Shown piece after piece: positions 33,401 through 44,734 of a DNA stretch of 64,000 bases. The notes under the pieces were generated by a model that did not search any database, had not been told where the DNA came from, and worked only from the letters and a program-made list of their open reading frames with translations. Source of the DNA: Heterodera schachtii. Its lineage: Eukaryota > Nematoda > Chromadorea > Rhabditida > Heteroderidae. Every line of letters begins with the position of its first letter. The stretch's first letter is position 1. The stretch spans positions 57,422 to 121,421 of the forward strand of contig SIJG01000030.1 in assembly GCA_023374025.1 (NCBI GenBank), read 5' to 3'. The position numbers and the translations under genes are program-made.

Positions 33401-35600
33401 TCCTTTCATCAGCAGATGGCCCATGTTGAGGACACTTTTAGCCCATTTTCTTCGCATCCGCCCGACCCGCAGCATTCGGAAGTGGACTTTGAAACGGTAA
33501 TTACCATTTTCATACCCACAGAATTATCACAATTTGAATTCAGATAATGCTCTACCGCTTCCAAATTCCCATTTTCATAAATGCCAAGCGGCGATTTGAG
33601 CAGCGAATGAGTGAGGTGGCACTATTCATAATAATAATAATAATAATAACAATAATAATAATATATATGGATGGATTAGTATCAGAAAAATATATAATCT
33701 TTATTTTCATCTTTTTCGTCTGTTTGATTGATCATCATACAATTACAATCCTTGGCCATTAATGGGGCAGTCAAACCCTTTAAGGCAATAATGCCCCAGT
33801 GTCCCGCCCTCCCTTTTTAAAACACATTCAATCCGAATTTGTCAATTTAAATTTTAAATTTCGCAGACTGTTTAGCTTGGTCATATGATCTTATCGTTCT
33901 CTGTTCAGTGATCAGACCATTATTTTCTCTCGGACTTATCACCTTGGAATAGACAAGGGACTTTTCAATTCGTCACCTTTCATTCGATTGATCGGAGAAT
34001 AAAAAATCATTTGGCAATTTATTAATTACCCCCTAATTACCCCCCCCCCCCCTCTCTCTCTCAATTATTTTATACATATTTAATTACAAAATTCCGTTTG
34101 CTTTGATTTGAATTCTTTGTTTTCCTTTTGTCGATTTTTGGTTTTTTCTCATTATCTATTGTCCCTATCACTTTCTGTTCATGTGATTTTGTTTGATCAC
34201 TTTGTTGGGAGTGTGTCCAAAGTTTCAGCAAATTCTTTCATTTTTGAGATAAGCCAAGGGAATTAATGCACACACAAAAAGTAATAATGCAATCAACTGA
34301 TAATCAATGCTTCTTCAGTTTTTCGCCGATGGAAAGCCGCACAGAGAGCAAAGCTTTTTGGACAGAATGGCCCATTTGGCCTATTTTGAGGGCTGTGAAT
34401 ACATTCAGAGCAAATGGAGCACAAATTGCGGGGATCGACAGCAGTATTTCGAGCTGTGCCGGGTACTGCTCGAGCATGTCATGGCGAGTTTTATTCACTG
34501 GTACCGTGATACATACAGTATACTAAATGATTACTGTATATTAACTAAGTGCAGCAAAATTAAATACTTAAGCGCAATGAATTAGCTACCGTAAAATATC
34601 CGCTACAGTATTGGTAATACCGTGATAAGCTCCATCCACCAAATAGGCCAGGCATTTGTTCTACTCGCGCCAAAATGGGGCAAACAACCGCTGGTGCCAC
34701 CGCTTTCGCTCCGTTGGCAAAACCACGCTGTTTCTGTTCGGCGGCATGGCACTCGGCTCGAGCATCGGCGGCATTGTCGGCTTCGGCGTCAGCTTGGCAC
34801 TGCTCCAGGCGTCCGAGTCGGCCTCTTCCGTTGCGCTCGGTGCCGCCGCGTCCACGGCATGTACAGGTTAATGGAAATAATATTTTTGAAAACAAAAATA
34901 TATTATTTGAAAGGGCAAAACTGAATCCCGGAACGGTGTTTCATTTCAAAAATTATCCAATGGAATTTTCCCGGTTAAAAAAAGAAAAAATTTGAAACCG
35001 ACATAAATTAATTAATGAATTAAAATTTATCAATAAAAATATAAAAAATTTTCATTGAGATTTCCATAATTTTACATTTTTCATCCTTTAATTTTGAAAA
35101 TGCCATTCCAAAATTAGCTGGGACTGCTGCCTCTTCCAAGTTGGGCGCCTCCGCTGCCGCGGGTTCACTTGTTGCCAAGGCACTCGGCTCAGCCGGCACG
35201 AAAGTTGGCTTAAAAATTGGTGCCACCACCGGCGGCGCTGTCACCGGTGGAATTCTGACATTACGGTATTTTTTATTTTATTATTTAATTTTATGCAAAT
35301 TTTTGCACATTAAGCGAAAAGCTGACCAAATTGTTCAACAAAAGCGAGGTGACGCAACCGCAGAAGGCCGACAACGGCGGGGAGCAGCACAAAAATTTGG
35401 AGTTGCCATACGGAAAAGGGCACTTTTTGGAGAGAATGGCACGCCAATTTGAGGACGGATTCATTTACGGGCATTTGTTCGCCCGGGGCCATTTGCCGGA
35501 ATGGGAACGACGCGTGGCGGTAGCACTGCGCGTGACGGAGACGGCACTGGTCACTCGGGAAGGCATTGAGGAGGGAACCGAAGCAGCGGAAGAACAGTGA
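33401..35600 (+). CDS. Glycine/alanine-rich membrane protein, unrecognised
   Basis: Six exons join in phase (33401-33496, 33544-33615, 34319-34462, 34647-34866, 35118-35265, 35315-35600). The likely start is the ATG at 33416, giving about 316 residues. The first half is soluble and contains a helix-rich segment (FLDRMAHLAYFEGCEY). A long, small-residue hydrophobic region spans exons 4 and 5. It has glycine-zipper character (GGMALGSSIGGIVGFG, then a Gly/Ala-rich run ending ATTGGAVTGGI), suggesting two or three tightly packed membrane helices. The C-terminal exon is polar with a second helical block and ends in a Glu-rich stretch. Segments of exon 3 and exon 6 resemble one another loosely (FLDRMAHLAYFEG versus FLERMARQFEDG), which could mark an internal duplication. 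I do not know the family. Confidence 0.6.
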
Positions 35601-36329
35601 GGCGGAGACGAAAGGCCAAAAGGAGGTACGGTAATAAGCAAACGGAAGAGCATTCATTAGGGAATACGGTAAATGGACAATTTACGATACTTTTAGGCAC
35701 ACCCAACCAACAACTCATCCATTAATTAATTCATTCATTCGTCCGTGGAAATTACATAAATGAGCTGCCTTGAGCATTTGCCATTTTAAAATTTTCTATT
35801 AATTGTGTAATTAAAATCGTATGTTTTGTGTACATAAAATGTATTATATTTTTATTGACTTTTGCTCATTTCTTTGTTTTTATATTTTCTGTATTTTTTG
35901 TTTGTCTGTATAAATTTCATTTTATTTCAAAACAAATAGTAAATATGTTCAAATAAACATTGGGATAAACAGCCATAATTTAATTCGCATCTCAACGCAG
36001 CCAAACCGGAACTGTTTATTAGTTACTAATGGTAATTATTATTTTTATTTTAATATTAAATTGTCAGTCTCAAAAAAAAACACGAAAATAATAATAATAA
36101 TTATTATTATTATAATTAATTTTGCATAGCTTTTGGATTTCTGCTGGCGTCATCGTATTATGTCATTGGACAATCAATTCATTTGATTTTACGTCATTTT
36201 AATGCTGCCAATTGATTCATTCAATTGACGTTTTTCTTCGCATTTTGCTTAATCTTTAAATATTATAGGCTATTTTTTTTTCATTTATTATTATTATTTT
36301 ATTTTTTACAATTTTATTTAATTTTTGAG
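35601..36329. other. Intergenic, AT-rich
   Basis: TAA-rich microsatellite (36088-36120) and AT-rich sequence between the glycine-rich protein gene and the phospholipase gene. No gene seen. Confidence 0.45.
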
Positions 36330-39300
36330 ATGTTTCTTTTGCTCTCTCAAATTTTTCTCCTTTCATTTGCGTGCCAAATGAGCGCAAAAAATTTGTCCAA
36401 TTTGCATGAAATGGCAAAATGCCATTTGGGCTACGATATTTCTGTTTATAATGGCCATGGATGCTGGTAAAATTAAATAATTAAAATTTAAATGGAATAT
36501 GTCTAAAACAAAAATTTAAAAAATATATTTATAAATAATTGAGGTGCGCTGTGAACGACGGAATTAAGAAGAAATCAGTTGATGCCATTGATGAGTAAGG
36601 AAATATTTGGTGAAATTTTAATTTTCTTTCTTTTTTCGCGATAATTTCTGAATATCACAGAAAGACAAAATAAGGCAAAAATCAAAAATCTTATTGAAAA
36701 AGAGGGAAATAAGGAAAAGCACTGAAATTGGTTAAAATTTAATTAAATAATAAATGACAATTTGTTAGGTGTTGTGCGCTCCATGAGAAATGTTATGTGA
36801 ATTCTTCCTGTAAGAATGTGTTGCAAAAATTCCTCTTTTACCCATACAATTGGACATGTGACGGACTCAATTATAAAGGTAATTAACGAAATTATTTCGA
36901 AAAAGAAAATTTTTGGCTAATTTAGCTTATGAAAAAATTAAACGCGGAAAAGCTTATGTCACTTTGCCCAAAAGTCGTTCGACTATCAAATGCACTTCGG
37001 GTTAACGTCGGCTGCAAAAAGACATGTGCAATTGTGACAAGTGAATGGGCAAAAATGCCAACACAAAATAATCATTAATTAATTAGCTAAGTAACCAAAT
37101 TGTGCTAATTGTAAGCCACTGACATTGAACAAATAATGCGGAAAAGAACATTCATCTGTTGCCGATCACGGGCCAATAATGATAAATGGCCAGTCGCGGA
37201 TCTTTTAAGAAATTGGCTAATTTTTCAAATAAATAATATTTAAAAATATTAAAAATATCTTTGGTTCGTGACTGGCCATTGCGCGAATCGATGGTCCTAA
37301 GCTACAACACCCAAAATTCGTTTTTTTTACCATATTTTCATTTCCGCCCCGACGAAATGATGCTCCATTTATTAATTTTGTTAATTAAGAAAAAAAAATG
37401 CCAAAAATTGAGCAAAAATTTTTTTTACTGGGTGCTGTTGCAAATGAGGTTACATTTCCTTCTAATATTTTACAAAAAATTGACATTTTTTAAATCCAAA
37501 TTTTGGTCAAGAAAAAAATGAGGGATGAATTTTGAGAAGGTTTTCCAATTTTTAATGGTGTATTTAAAAAAAATTTTTAGGTCTATCTTAGTGGTGTATT
37601 TTTGAAATTTTTTAGGTCGATTCTTAGGGGACACCCTCGTTTCGGCGTCGCTCGTTTCGGCGCCAGCCCAGTTTTTGGACTATAACTTTTTCTTTATAAA
37701 CCAAATCTAACATTGTTGGTATCATTCGAAAGCTCTAAGTGTTCTCTAGTAGCTTGCAAGAATTTTGAAAAAATTAGTTAAGTTTGAAAAAAGTTATAGC
37801 CAAAAAAGTTGGAAAATCTGGTTTTTTGAATTCGTCTGACCATAACTTTATATAAACCTAATGAAATTTTGGCAATTTTGCAGGCTAATAAAGAGGTGGC
37901 AAAATGCTAAAATAGTGGCAAAAAAAAACTATTTTAGTGATCAACTTCCAAAATTTTTTTATAGTGGCAAGCTCCAAAATAGTGATTCCTAGTGATGAAA
38001 AGTGGCGCTAAAACAAAATTTTTTGTAAAAGAATGTGTTTTTTGTGCATTATAGATAGTTAAAAAACTAGAAAAAGCAGAATTTCTTTTAAAAAATGCAA
38101 TAAAAAATGATTTTTCTTTGACTCGGTGACATTTTTTGGCGATATGTTCAAAAAATTTCAAAATTTTACACAAAATAAATCTCGAAAAATAATCCCCCCT
38201 TCTCCATTTATCCCCCAATCTCTAATTATCCCCCCCTTTCTGAAGAGGTTGAAAATAATCCCCCATGGGGGATAATTAGAGCAAATACGGTAAATAATAT
38301 TTAAAAATATTAAAAATATCTTTGGTTCGTGACTGGCCATTGCGCGATCGATGGTCCTAAAGCTACAACACCCAAAATTCGTTTTTTTACAATGTTTTTA
38401 AAAATATATTTATAAATAATTGAGGTGCGCTGTGAACGACGGAATTAAGAAGAAATCAGTTGATGCCATTGATGAGTAAGGAAATATTTGGTGAAATTTT
38501 AATTTTCTTTCTTTTTTCGCGATAATTTCTGAATATCACAGAAAGACAAATAAGGCAAAATCAAAAATCTTATTGAAAAAGAGGGAAATAAGGAAAAGCA
38601 CTGAAATTGGTTAAAATTTAACTAAACTAATAAATGACAATTTGTTAGGTGTTGTGCGCCATGAGAAATGTTATGTGAATTCTTCCTGTAAGATGTGTTT
38701 GCAAAAATTCCTCTTTTTTACCCATACAATTGGACATGTGACGGACTCAATTATAAAGGTAATTAACCGAAATTATTTCGAAAAAGAAAAATTTTTTGGC
38801 TAATTAGCTTATGAAAAATTAAACGCGGAAAAGCTTATGTCACTTTGCCCAAAAGTCGTTCGACTATCAAATGCACTTCGGTTAACGTCGGCTGCAAAAA
38901 GGACATGTGCAATTGTGACAAGTGAATGGGCAAAATGCCAACACAAAATAATCATTAATTAATTAGCTAATTAACCAAATTGTGCTAATTGTAAGCCACT
39001 GACATTGAACAAATAAGTGCGGAAAAGAACATTCATCTGTTGCCGATCACGGGCCAATAAATGATAAATGGCCAGTCGCGGATCTTTTAAAAAATTGGCT
39101 AATTTTTCAAATAAATAATATTTAAAAATATTAAAAATATCTTTGGTTCGTGACTGGCCATTGCGCGATCGATGGTCCTAAAGCTACAACACCCAAAATT
39201 CGTTTTTTTTACCAATATTTTCATTTCCGCCCCGACGAAATGATGCTCCATTTATTAAATTTTGTTAATTAAGAAAAAAAAATTGCCTGTTTATGTCAAA

Positions 39301-39580
39301 ATGTGTTTAATTAAATTGTTAAATTAATTTATTTTGATATTTGTACATTTTTTGTTTTGGCAGAGCCCTCGTGGAATGTTTGGCCAAATATAAAAAGCCC
39401 GCGTGCAAAAAAATATGTCCAACAACGAAAAGCGTCGTCAGAAAAGTCGGAACCGTTAAGAGGAAAGTCAGCGCACTGCTTTGGCTTAAAATTGGTGAAG
39501 ACCAAACCGAACAATTGGACTTATGCGAAGAAAACAATGAGACGGATTTCGGAATTGCCAATTTGTTTAATGACAATTAA
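36330..39580 (+). CDS. Secreted phospholipase A2-like, with exons 2-4 present twice
   Basis: Exon 1 (36330-36466) encodes a signal peptide (FLLLSQIFLLSFACQMSA) and ends in YNGHGCW, the start of the calcium loop. Exons 2-4 occur as copy A (36544-36594, 36769-36878, 36926-37040) and copy B (38425-38475, 38649-38758, 38808-38921). Exon 5 is 39364-39580. One set plus exons 1 and 5 gives about 209 residues. The active-site segment is DECCALHEKCY: the catalytic His is present but the calcium-binding Asp after it is Glu. The late motif C-x-C-D-K is split by the phase 2 intron before exon 5, which supplies ALVEC. Copy A has an in-frame stop at 37003 after a one-base insertion; copy B has indels in exons 3 and 4. 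Secreted PLA2s hydrolyse the sn-2 ester of phospholipids; with Glu at that site, activity is uncertain. Confidence 0.75.
37255..38400. repeat. Spacer between the duplicated PLA2 blocks
   Basis: The block from the exon 2 region to TTTGGTTCGTGACTGGCC...CCAAAATTCGTTTTTT is present at about 36500-37400 and again at 38380-39290. An extra partial copy of its tail lies at 38293-38400, directly before copy B. Between them, 37640-37900 carries a foldback-type sequence (CGCCAGCCCAGTTTTTGGAC then TATAACTTTTT) that matches the core of the element at 13449. The rest is AT-rich and noncoding. Confidence 0.7.
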
Positions 39581-39924
39581 TTGCATTTAATTGTTTTATG
39601 CATTAACACAATAAGCGTATTAAACTTGTTGATCGGGACAAAAGGTCGAAGCCGTGGATTAAGAAGTTTTATGAGTCGGTCTCTTTTAAATAAAAGAATT
39701 TGGCAAAATTTGGGAGAAAAACATAATGAGAAATGTTCATTGTCAGTCATTTCGTTGCCTATTTAAGTTGGCCCTTTTCCACATTTTCTGTCACTTTCCG
39801 CTTTTTGTTACTTCATAATTTGTAAAATTTCCATACCCTCTCAATTATGCTTTGTTTTTTTTGGTTTTTTTTTGTAATTTTAACAAAACAAAGCGATCCT
39901 CTCTTAATCATACAGAAACCAATA

Positions 39925-41410
39925 ATGTCTTCTCTTGAACGCCAATCGTCTTCGCGCTCTTTTCGGCCCTCTGATGACACGGATTCGCGGGGGTAAGGCA
40001 AAAAACTTAACGGAAAAACAAAAAATTTTTTCCTTTTCATTTTGCAGAAGCTGTTCGTCACTTTTGATCTGCTTTTCCTATTGTTCTTCAGTCATATGTT
40101 TCCCTTGCGCCATTTGTCTTTCCATCCGGGCAATTTTTTCAAATTTCACACATTCCAATTTCTAATTTCTCCCTAATTTACAGGTCATTCAGCAGTATGA
40201 GCGCGCTGTCTGTTGCATTATTTGGCTGTCTAAAAACCATTTATTTTTAAAAAATGTTCAGGTGATTTTCCGTCTGGGGAAAGTGATGCGCGAGGCGGCA
40301 GGGCCCGGTGCGTTAAAAAGGGGGAAATGTTTGTCACCCGCCGCTCATTTCCGTCTTTGTTTTAGGTCTGATCTTCATTTTGCCATGCATTGACGAGTAA
40401 GTACAATGGGTTTCTCTTCTGCTGAAGAAAAGCATCCGTTCGTTCAGTTTCCGTTGCATTGACATGCGCACGACTTCCTTCGACGTTCCGCCGCAAGAAG
40501 TTCTGTCCAAAGACTCCGTCTCCGTCACTGTGGACGCAGTCAGTCGACAACATTCAATTCACTTCCAATTTCTTCCTTTTAAATGCCATTCTTTTCAGGT
40601 GATTTATTTCCGCGTGTTCGATGCCAACAAAGCTGTCGTCAATGTTGAGAATGCGACGATGTCAACACAGCTTTTGGGACAGACGACGCTTCGCAACATT
40701 TTGGGCACCAAAACTTTGGCCGAATTGCTTAGCAAAAGGGACCAGATCAATTTCGAAATGCAGGTGTCGGAATGATCAAATATAAACGGTTCTTCTTTTG
40801 CGCTTCAGCAAGTGTTGGACAAACTCACCGACGCTTGGGGCGTGAAAGTTGAGCGCGTCGATGTGAAGGACGTTCGCCTGCCGAAAGATATGCAACGTTC
40901 GATGGCCGCGGAAGCGGAGGCGGCGCGCGAAGCGAGGGCAAAGGCAGGAAAAGACAAATTTAAGTAAACACAACGCCAAATTGGCTTTTTGTTCCGCAGG
41001 TGGTCGCGGCTGAGGGCGAGAAGAAAGCGGCGATTGCGCTGCGCGACGCGGCCGAGACAATTGCCGGCACTCCGACCGCACTTCAGCTTCGCTACCTGCA
41101 GACGCTGACCACAATTTCGTAGGCGACGCATAACAGTGTTTGTTTGAAGGGCCTAATTTTACCGTTTTTCAGTGCCGAGCGCAATTCGACGATTGTCTTT
41201 CCGTTCCCGGTCGACTTTATGCCCTTCTTCCCGGTCAAAGTAAGTCAAGAATGGCATTTTATTTTTGCTTACAAACAAATCAATCAAACTAATTTATTTC
41301 AGAATTTTGCTGCGCCAAAATCGAAGTCACCGGTGCGTTCCAATGCGACGAGTTTGCGCGAAGTTAAACCAACAGCCAAAGGCGACCCTCAGAAGAGCAA
41401 CGTCATTTGA
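39925..41410 (+). CDS. Stomatin / MEC-2-like (SPFH domain) protein
   Basis: Eleven exons join in phase: 39925-39992, 40048-40129, 40184-40207, 40262-40307, 40366-40396, 40448-40538, 40599-40763, 40809-40943, 41000-41118, 41173-41239, 41303-41410 (311 residues). A Ser-rich N-terminus precedes a Cys-rich hydrophobic hairpin containing a proline (CFPCAICL). This is followed by [51 protein letters not shown] and [15 protein letters not shown], then [16 protein letters not shown], and the [16 protein letters not shown] helix. It ends [20 protein letters not shown]. All are stomatin hallmarks. These proteins insert as a hairpin in the inner leaflet, oligomerise in cholesterol-rich domains and tune ion channels. 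Introns at 40130 and 40944 use GC donors; no GT alternative keeps the frame. Exon 3 is only 24 bases. Confidence 0.93.
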
Positions 41411-41941
41411 TGAAGAGAAGCGAAGAAGAAAAAGGAAGAAGACATGGAGAAGATATATTATGTACAAATAGAATAAGTGAGCTGTTATTTGCTTGTGATG
41501 TTGGAATTTATAATTATAAGTTGTGTCTGTTGCTATTATGTACAATAAATATTCATTTGTCGATTTATCGGAAGCCATTTCATTCGGCAGTTGTTATAAA
41601 TAGGGCATTCAATTACATGCACTTGCATCTTTTTTCCCCGAACTATCTAAGGTCTGAAAAGTATGTTTTATTAGCTTGGTTTTACGCTTCTAGGACCAAG
41701 TTCAATTTGAAAATAATCTGTCAGCTAATGGCTTATTATTCCAGGAACGAATGATTTGAATCAGCCTAAAATTACTCATGATTTTTTTATTTATAAAGTC
41801 CTCTGCTGGTCGGAATGGCGAACCCCAAGTCAGACTTATTTAAATGGAAAGTTCCCTTTTTAATTTCTTTTTATTAAATATAAAATGTGAATATGCCTTT
41901 ATTTATTAATGTGTTAATAAAATCAAAAATGCCACTGATTT
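41411..41941. other. Convergent intergenic region
   Basis: The 3' ends of the stomatin gene (+) and the RING gene (-) face each other. AATAAA-like motifs occur near 41545 (stomatin side). No gene seen. Confidence 0.4.
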
Positions 41942-43899
41942 TTATGCTCTTCTATTATTTTCTGATAATCTGTCACTATTATTATGATCATTATTATTAT
42001 CATTTTCAATTGCTGTTTGCTCCTGCTGATGTTGTTCATTTTGTTCTGCTTCATTATTATTATTATAATTATTATCATTTATTTGAATAATCACTTCGTT
42101 TTGTGTTTCTCCATTAGAATTATTATTGTTGTTATTATTTGCTTCTAAATGATTGGTGGTATTTTAACTGATTTAATTAATAATTATGCATTAATGCCAT
42201 AAATTTAGTAATTAATATTATGCACTTACGTGCATTTGCTGTTGTTGTTGTTGATAACATGTCCATGTCCAATATTTCTTGGCGACAAATTGGACAACCA
42301 TTATGACCGCCTCCGATCCTAAAGCATAAATTTAATTAACTAATTAATTGCATTTTGCCCAATTAATTTTTGCTTACCACATTTCAATGCATTCGTTGTG
42401 GAACATATGCTAAATCGGCACAAAATGATTAATTTAATGTGTTCAATTCAAATGGCACAACACCTTACAGATGGGCAACGGATGGACTTTTGTGCCGGCA
42501 TCGATTTGGCATAGGCAAATTGCGCATTCCGTCCGTTCTTCCTCACTCAGTTTTTTGGCGCCGACGACAACCGAAGGAATGCCATTGAAAGTGTCCAAAT
42601 CTGTACAGCAGAATGAAATAATGGCTTATTTTAGCAAAAATAAATAAATTCAAAAGCTTCCCCCATTTTTAAGAGTTTATTAATTGAAAAATTGTGACAC
42701 CTAATTAGCTAATTAGTTAATTAATATTATAATGCCTTTTTATTACATCGTTTGTTGCTCATTGCTCCGTTTGCTTCTGTTTGTCCGTTGTTTCTGTGAA
42801 TGTTCCGTGCGATATTTTGCGCGTTATGACAAGCGATGAAAGACAGGCAAAGAATGATTAGCACGCACATAGCCAAAAGCAAATAACAAAGTAAATTTGC
42901 GAAAATCATTCGTTTGCGCCTCCGTCGTCGCCTTTCGTCTGAATGGTTAATTAAACACTTACTAATTTTTCCTAATTACCCTTTTGCCCATTAAAAAGCG
43001 CGGCTCCGTCCAAATCGATTTGATTAGCTCTAAAAGCAAATCTAAGGAATTTTTCTTCATCATTTGGCCTTCCTTTTCTTCTATTTTTATGGCAACTTGA
43101 GCAATTTCCACCATTTCGGTAACGATTTTTTGGCTAGGTAATAATAATTATAATAAATTAGAAAATATTTTAATAAATTTCCTAAATTTAATTAATTACT
43201 TTGTCCGAAAATCCGATTAATTCTTCCATTAAATATTTTACGCTTTCTTTGCTTGAATCAAAATGTTTCTTCTCTCCGTGTTTATTCAGCTGAATTCGGC
43301 GACGTTTTGCCACGAAAAGCAAAGCAAAAGCGACGCTTTGCTTCAATTCTTTCAACAAAGAAAAATCACTGAAACCTAAAAATTGATCAATTAATGCTAA
43401 TTAATTAGGCATTTAATTATTTGCCTGCCAATGACTCCAATTTTTGTTTTGCGCGCATTTCAGCAGCAAATAAGCCGTTTAGCAATTGACTCAAAGCGGG
43501 GTCATTAGCATGGATCGAACTCAGTTTTGTTTTCAGACATTCGAATTCGTCGGCAGCAATGAAAGGAGGAGGAAAAGCATCCGAGCGGAGCAAACGCTTT
43601 AAGAATTTTAAACAATAATTAATTGTTAATTTTATTTCCATTTTTTTTTTTACTTTTTTCTCCCCCACAAAAAGTGCCTCAAAAATTCGCTGCTTTTTGC
43701 TCAGCTCATAGAGAAACTTTTCCATTAATTTTCTGTCCATAAATTTTGTTTGCAGCAGCTCTAAATTCTTAATTTGGCCACCCAAAAATTGGCCATCTGT
43801 CAAATTTTGTTGGCCGTCGAATTCGAAAGTGGCAAATGCCGACAAAGAGAAGAACAAAAACAGCAGCAAAAGCAGACCAATTGGAAATTCAGCAGACAT
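41942..43899 (-). CDS. Signal peptide-TM-RING-H2 E3 ubiquitin ligase
   Basis: Eight exons join in phase: 43425-43899, 43200-43375, 42980-43133, 42747-42938, 42464-42600, 42378-42409, 42230-42318, 41942-42144 (485 residues). The RING-H2 is exact: CAIC..., CKHMFHNEC..., and CPIC, giving C3H2C3 spacing. Directly upstream are a basic stretch (RRRRRKR) and one strong membrane span (LLLAMCVLIILCLSFIAC). The first exon encodes a signal peptide (GLLLLLFLFFSLSAFA) and a helical luminal part. The order matches GRAIL/RNF13-type ligases, but no PA domain is recognisable. The C-terminal tail is Asn/Gln-rich. The intron after exon 1 has a GC donor. A shorter model starting at the ATG at 42909 (207 residues) is also in frame, and exon 42980-43133 is open in a second frame, so the 5' half is less certain than the TM-RING half. 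Confidence 0.75.
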
Positions 43900-44734
43900 T
43901 TTGGGGTTTTGAAGGAAAAAATGGCAAATAAAATTCAAAAACTCTGCTGGAAAATGCGAAAACGGAGAGAAAAATAATTATATTATGAAAAAAATAATTT
44001 AAAGTAATATTAGGAAAAAAAATTATTATTAAAAATTCATATTTACTTCAAATTGTCTGCATTTTTATATTGTGCAATTTTGGGGAAGTCCCCAAGCCGA
44101 GCCGGGCATTCCCCCCCCCCCCCCCCGCCCACGTCCCCTTGCACCCCTTGGGCTTCCCCCCCCCTCCCAAATGCCAACATTTCTTAGTGAGTCGCTCATC
44201 TTTAGAAACGTAGCAAATAACAATTTTTTTTTTGTAGAGATTGAAAATATTATTTCAAAAATATTTGTCATTTAATTCGTTCATTTCCAACCGGGGATTC
44301 CCTTTTCCAACAGCAAAAAATACAAGCAAAAAAAAAACAACTATTACATAAAAAACATAGTTGGTTTTTGTTTATAAGCCATGATGTTTTGGTTTTGGTT
44401 TTTTTTTTTTTGGATTTCCGATTTTTATTATAGTAACTTTAGGGAAAATTGTGGTCAACTTTTCTTTTTGATCGCAAATCTCCCATCGATAAAGTCATGA
44501 AAAAAGGCTTCTGAGCTGTAGTCAGTTTGTGAACAAGCATTGTTATGCACACAAAAACATTAGCATTGATTTTCCCATCTCATCGACGGGAAAATAATTG
44601 CGAAAGAAAGAAAAGAAAAGAAAAGAAATGTTGCACATTTATAAAGTATTAATTAATGATAATTATACTGAAAATATTAATTTTTAAATTAATAATAATT
44701 AATTGTTTAATGAGTAATTACGACCGGTTGCCAT
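43900..44734. other. Intergenic with poly-C tracts
   Basis: This includes a C tract of 16-17 bases at about 44110-44126, a poly-T run near 44398-44412, and AT-rich sequence. The upstream exon(s) of the 2H phosphoesterase should lie here but were not found. Confidence 0.4.
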
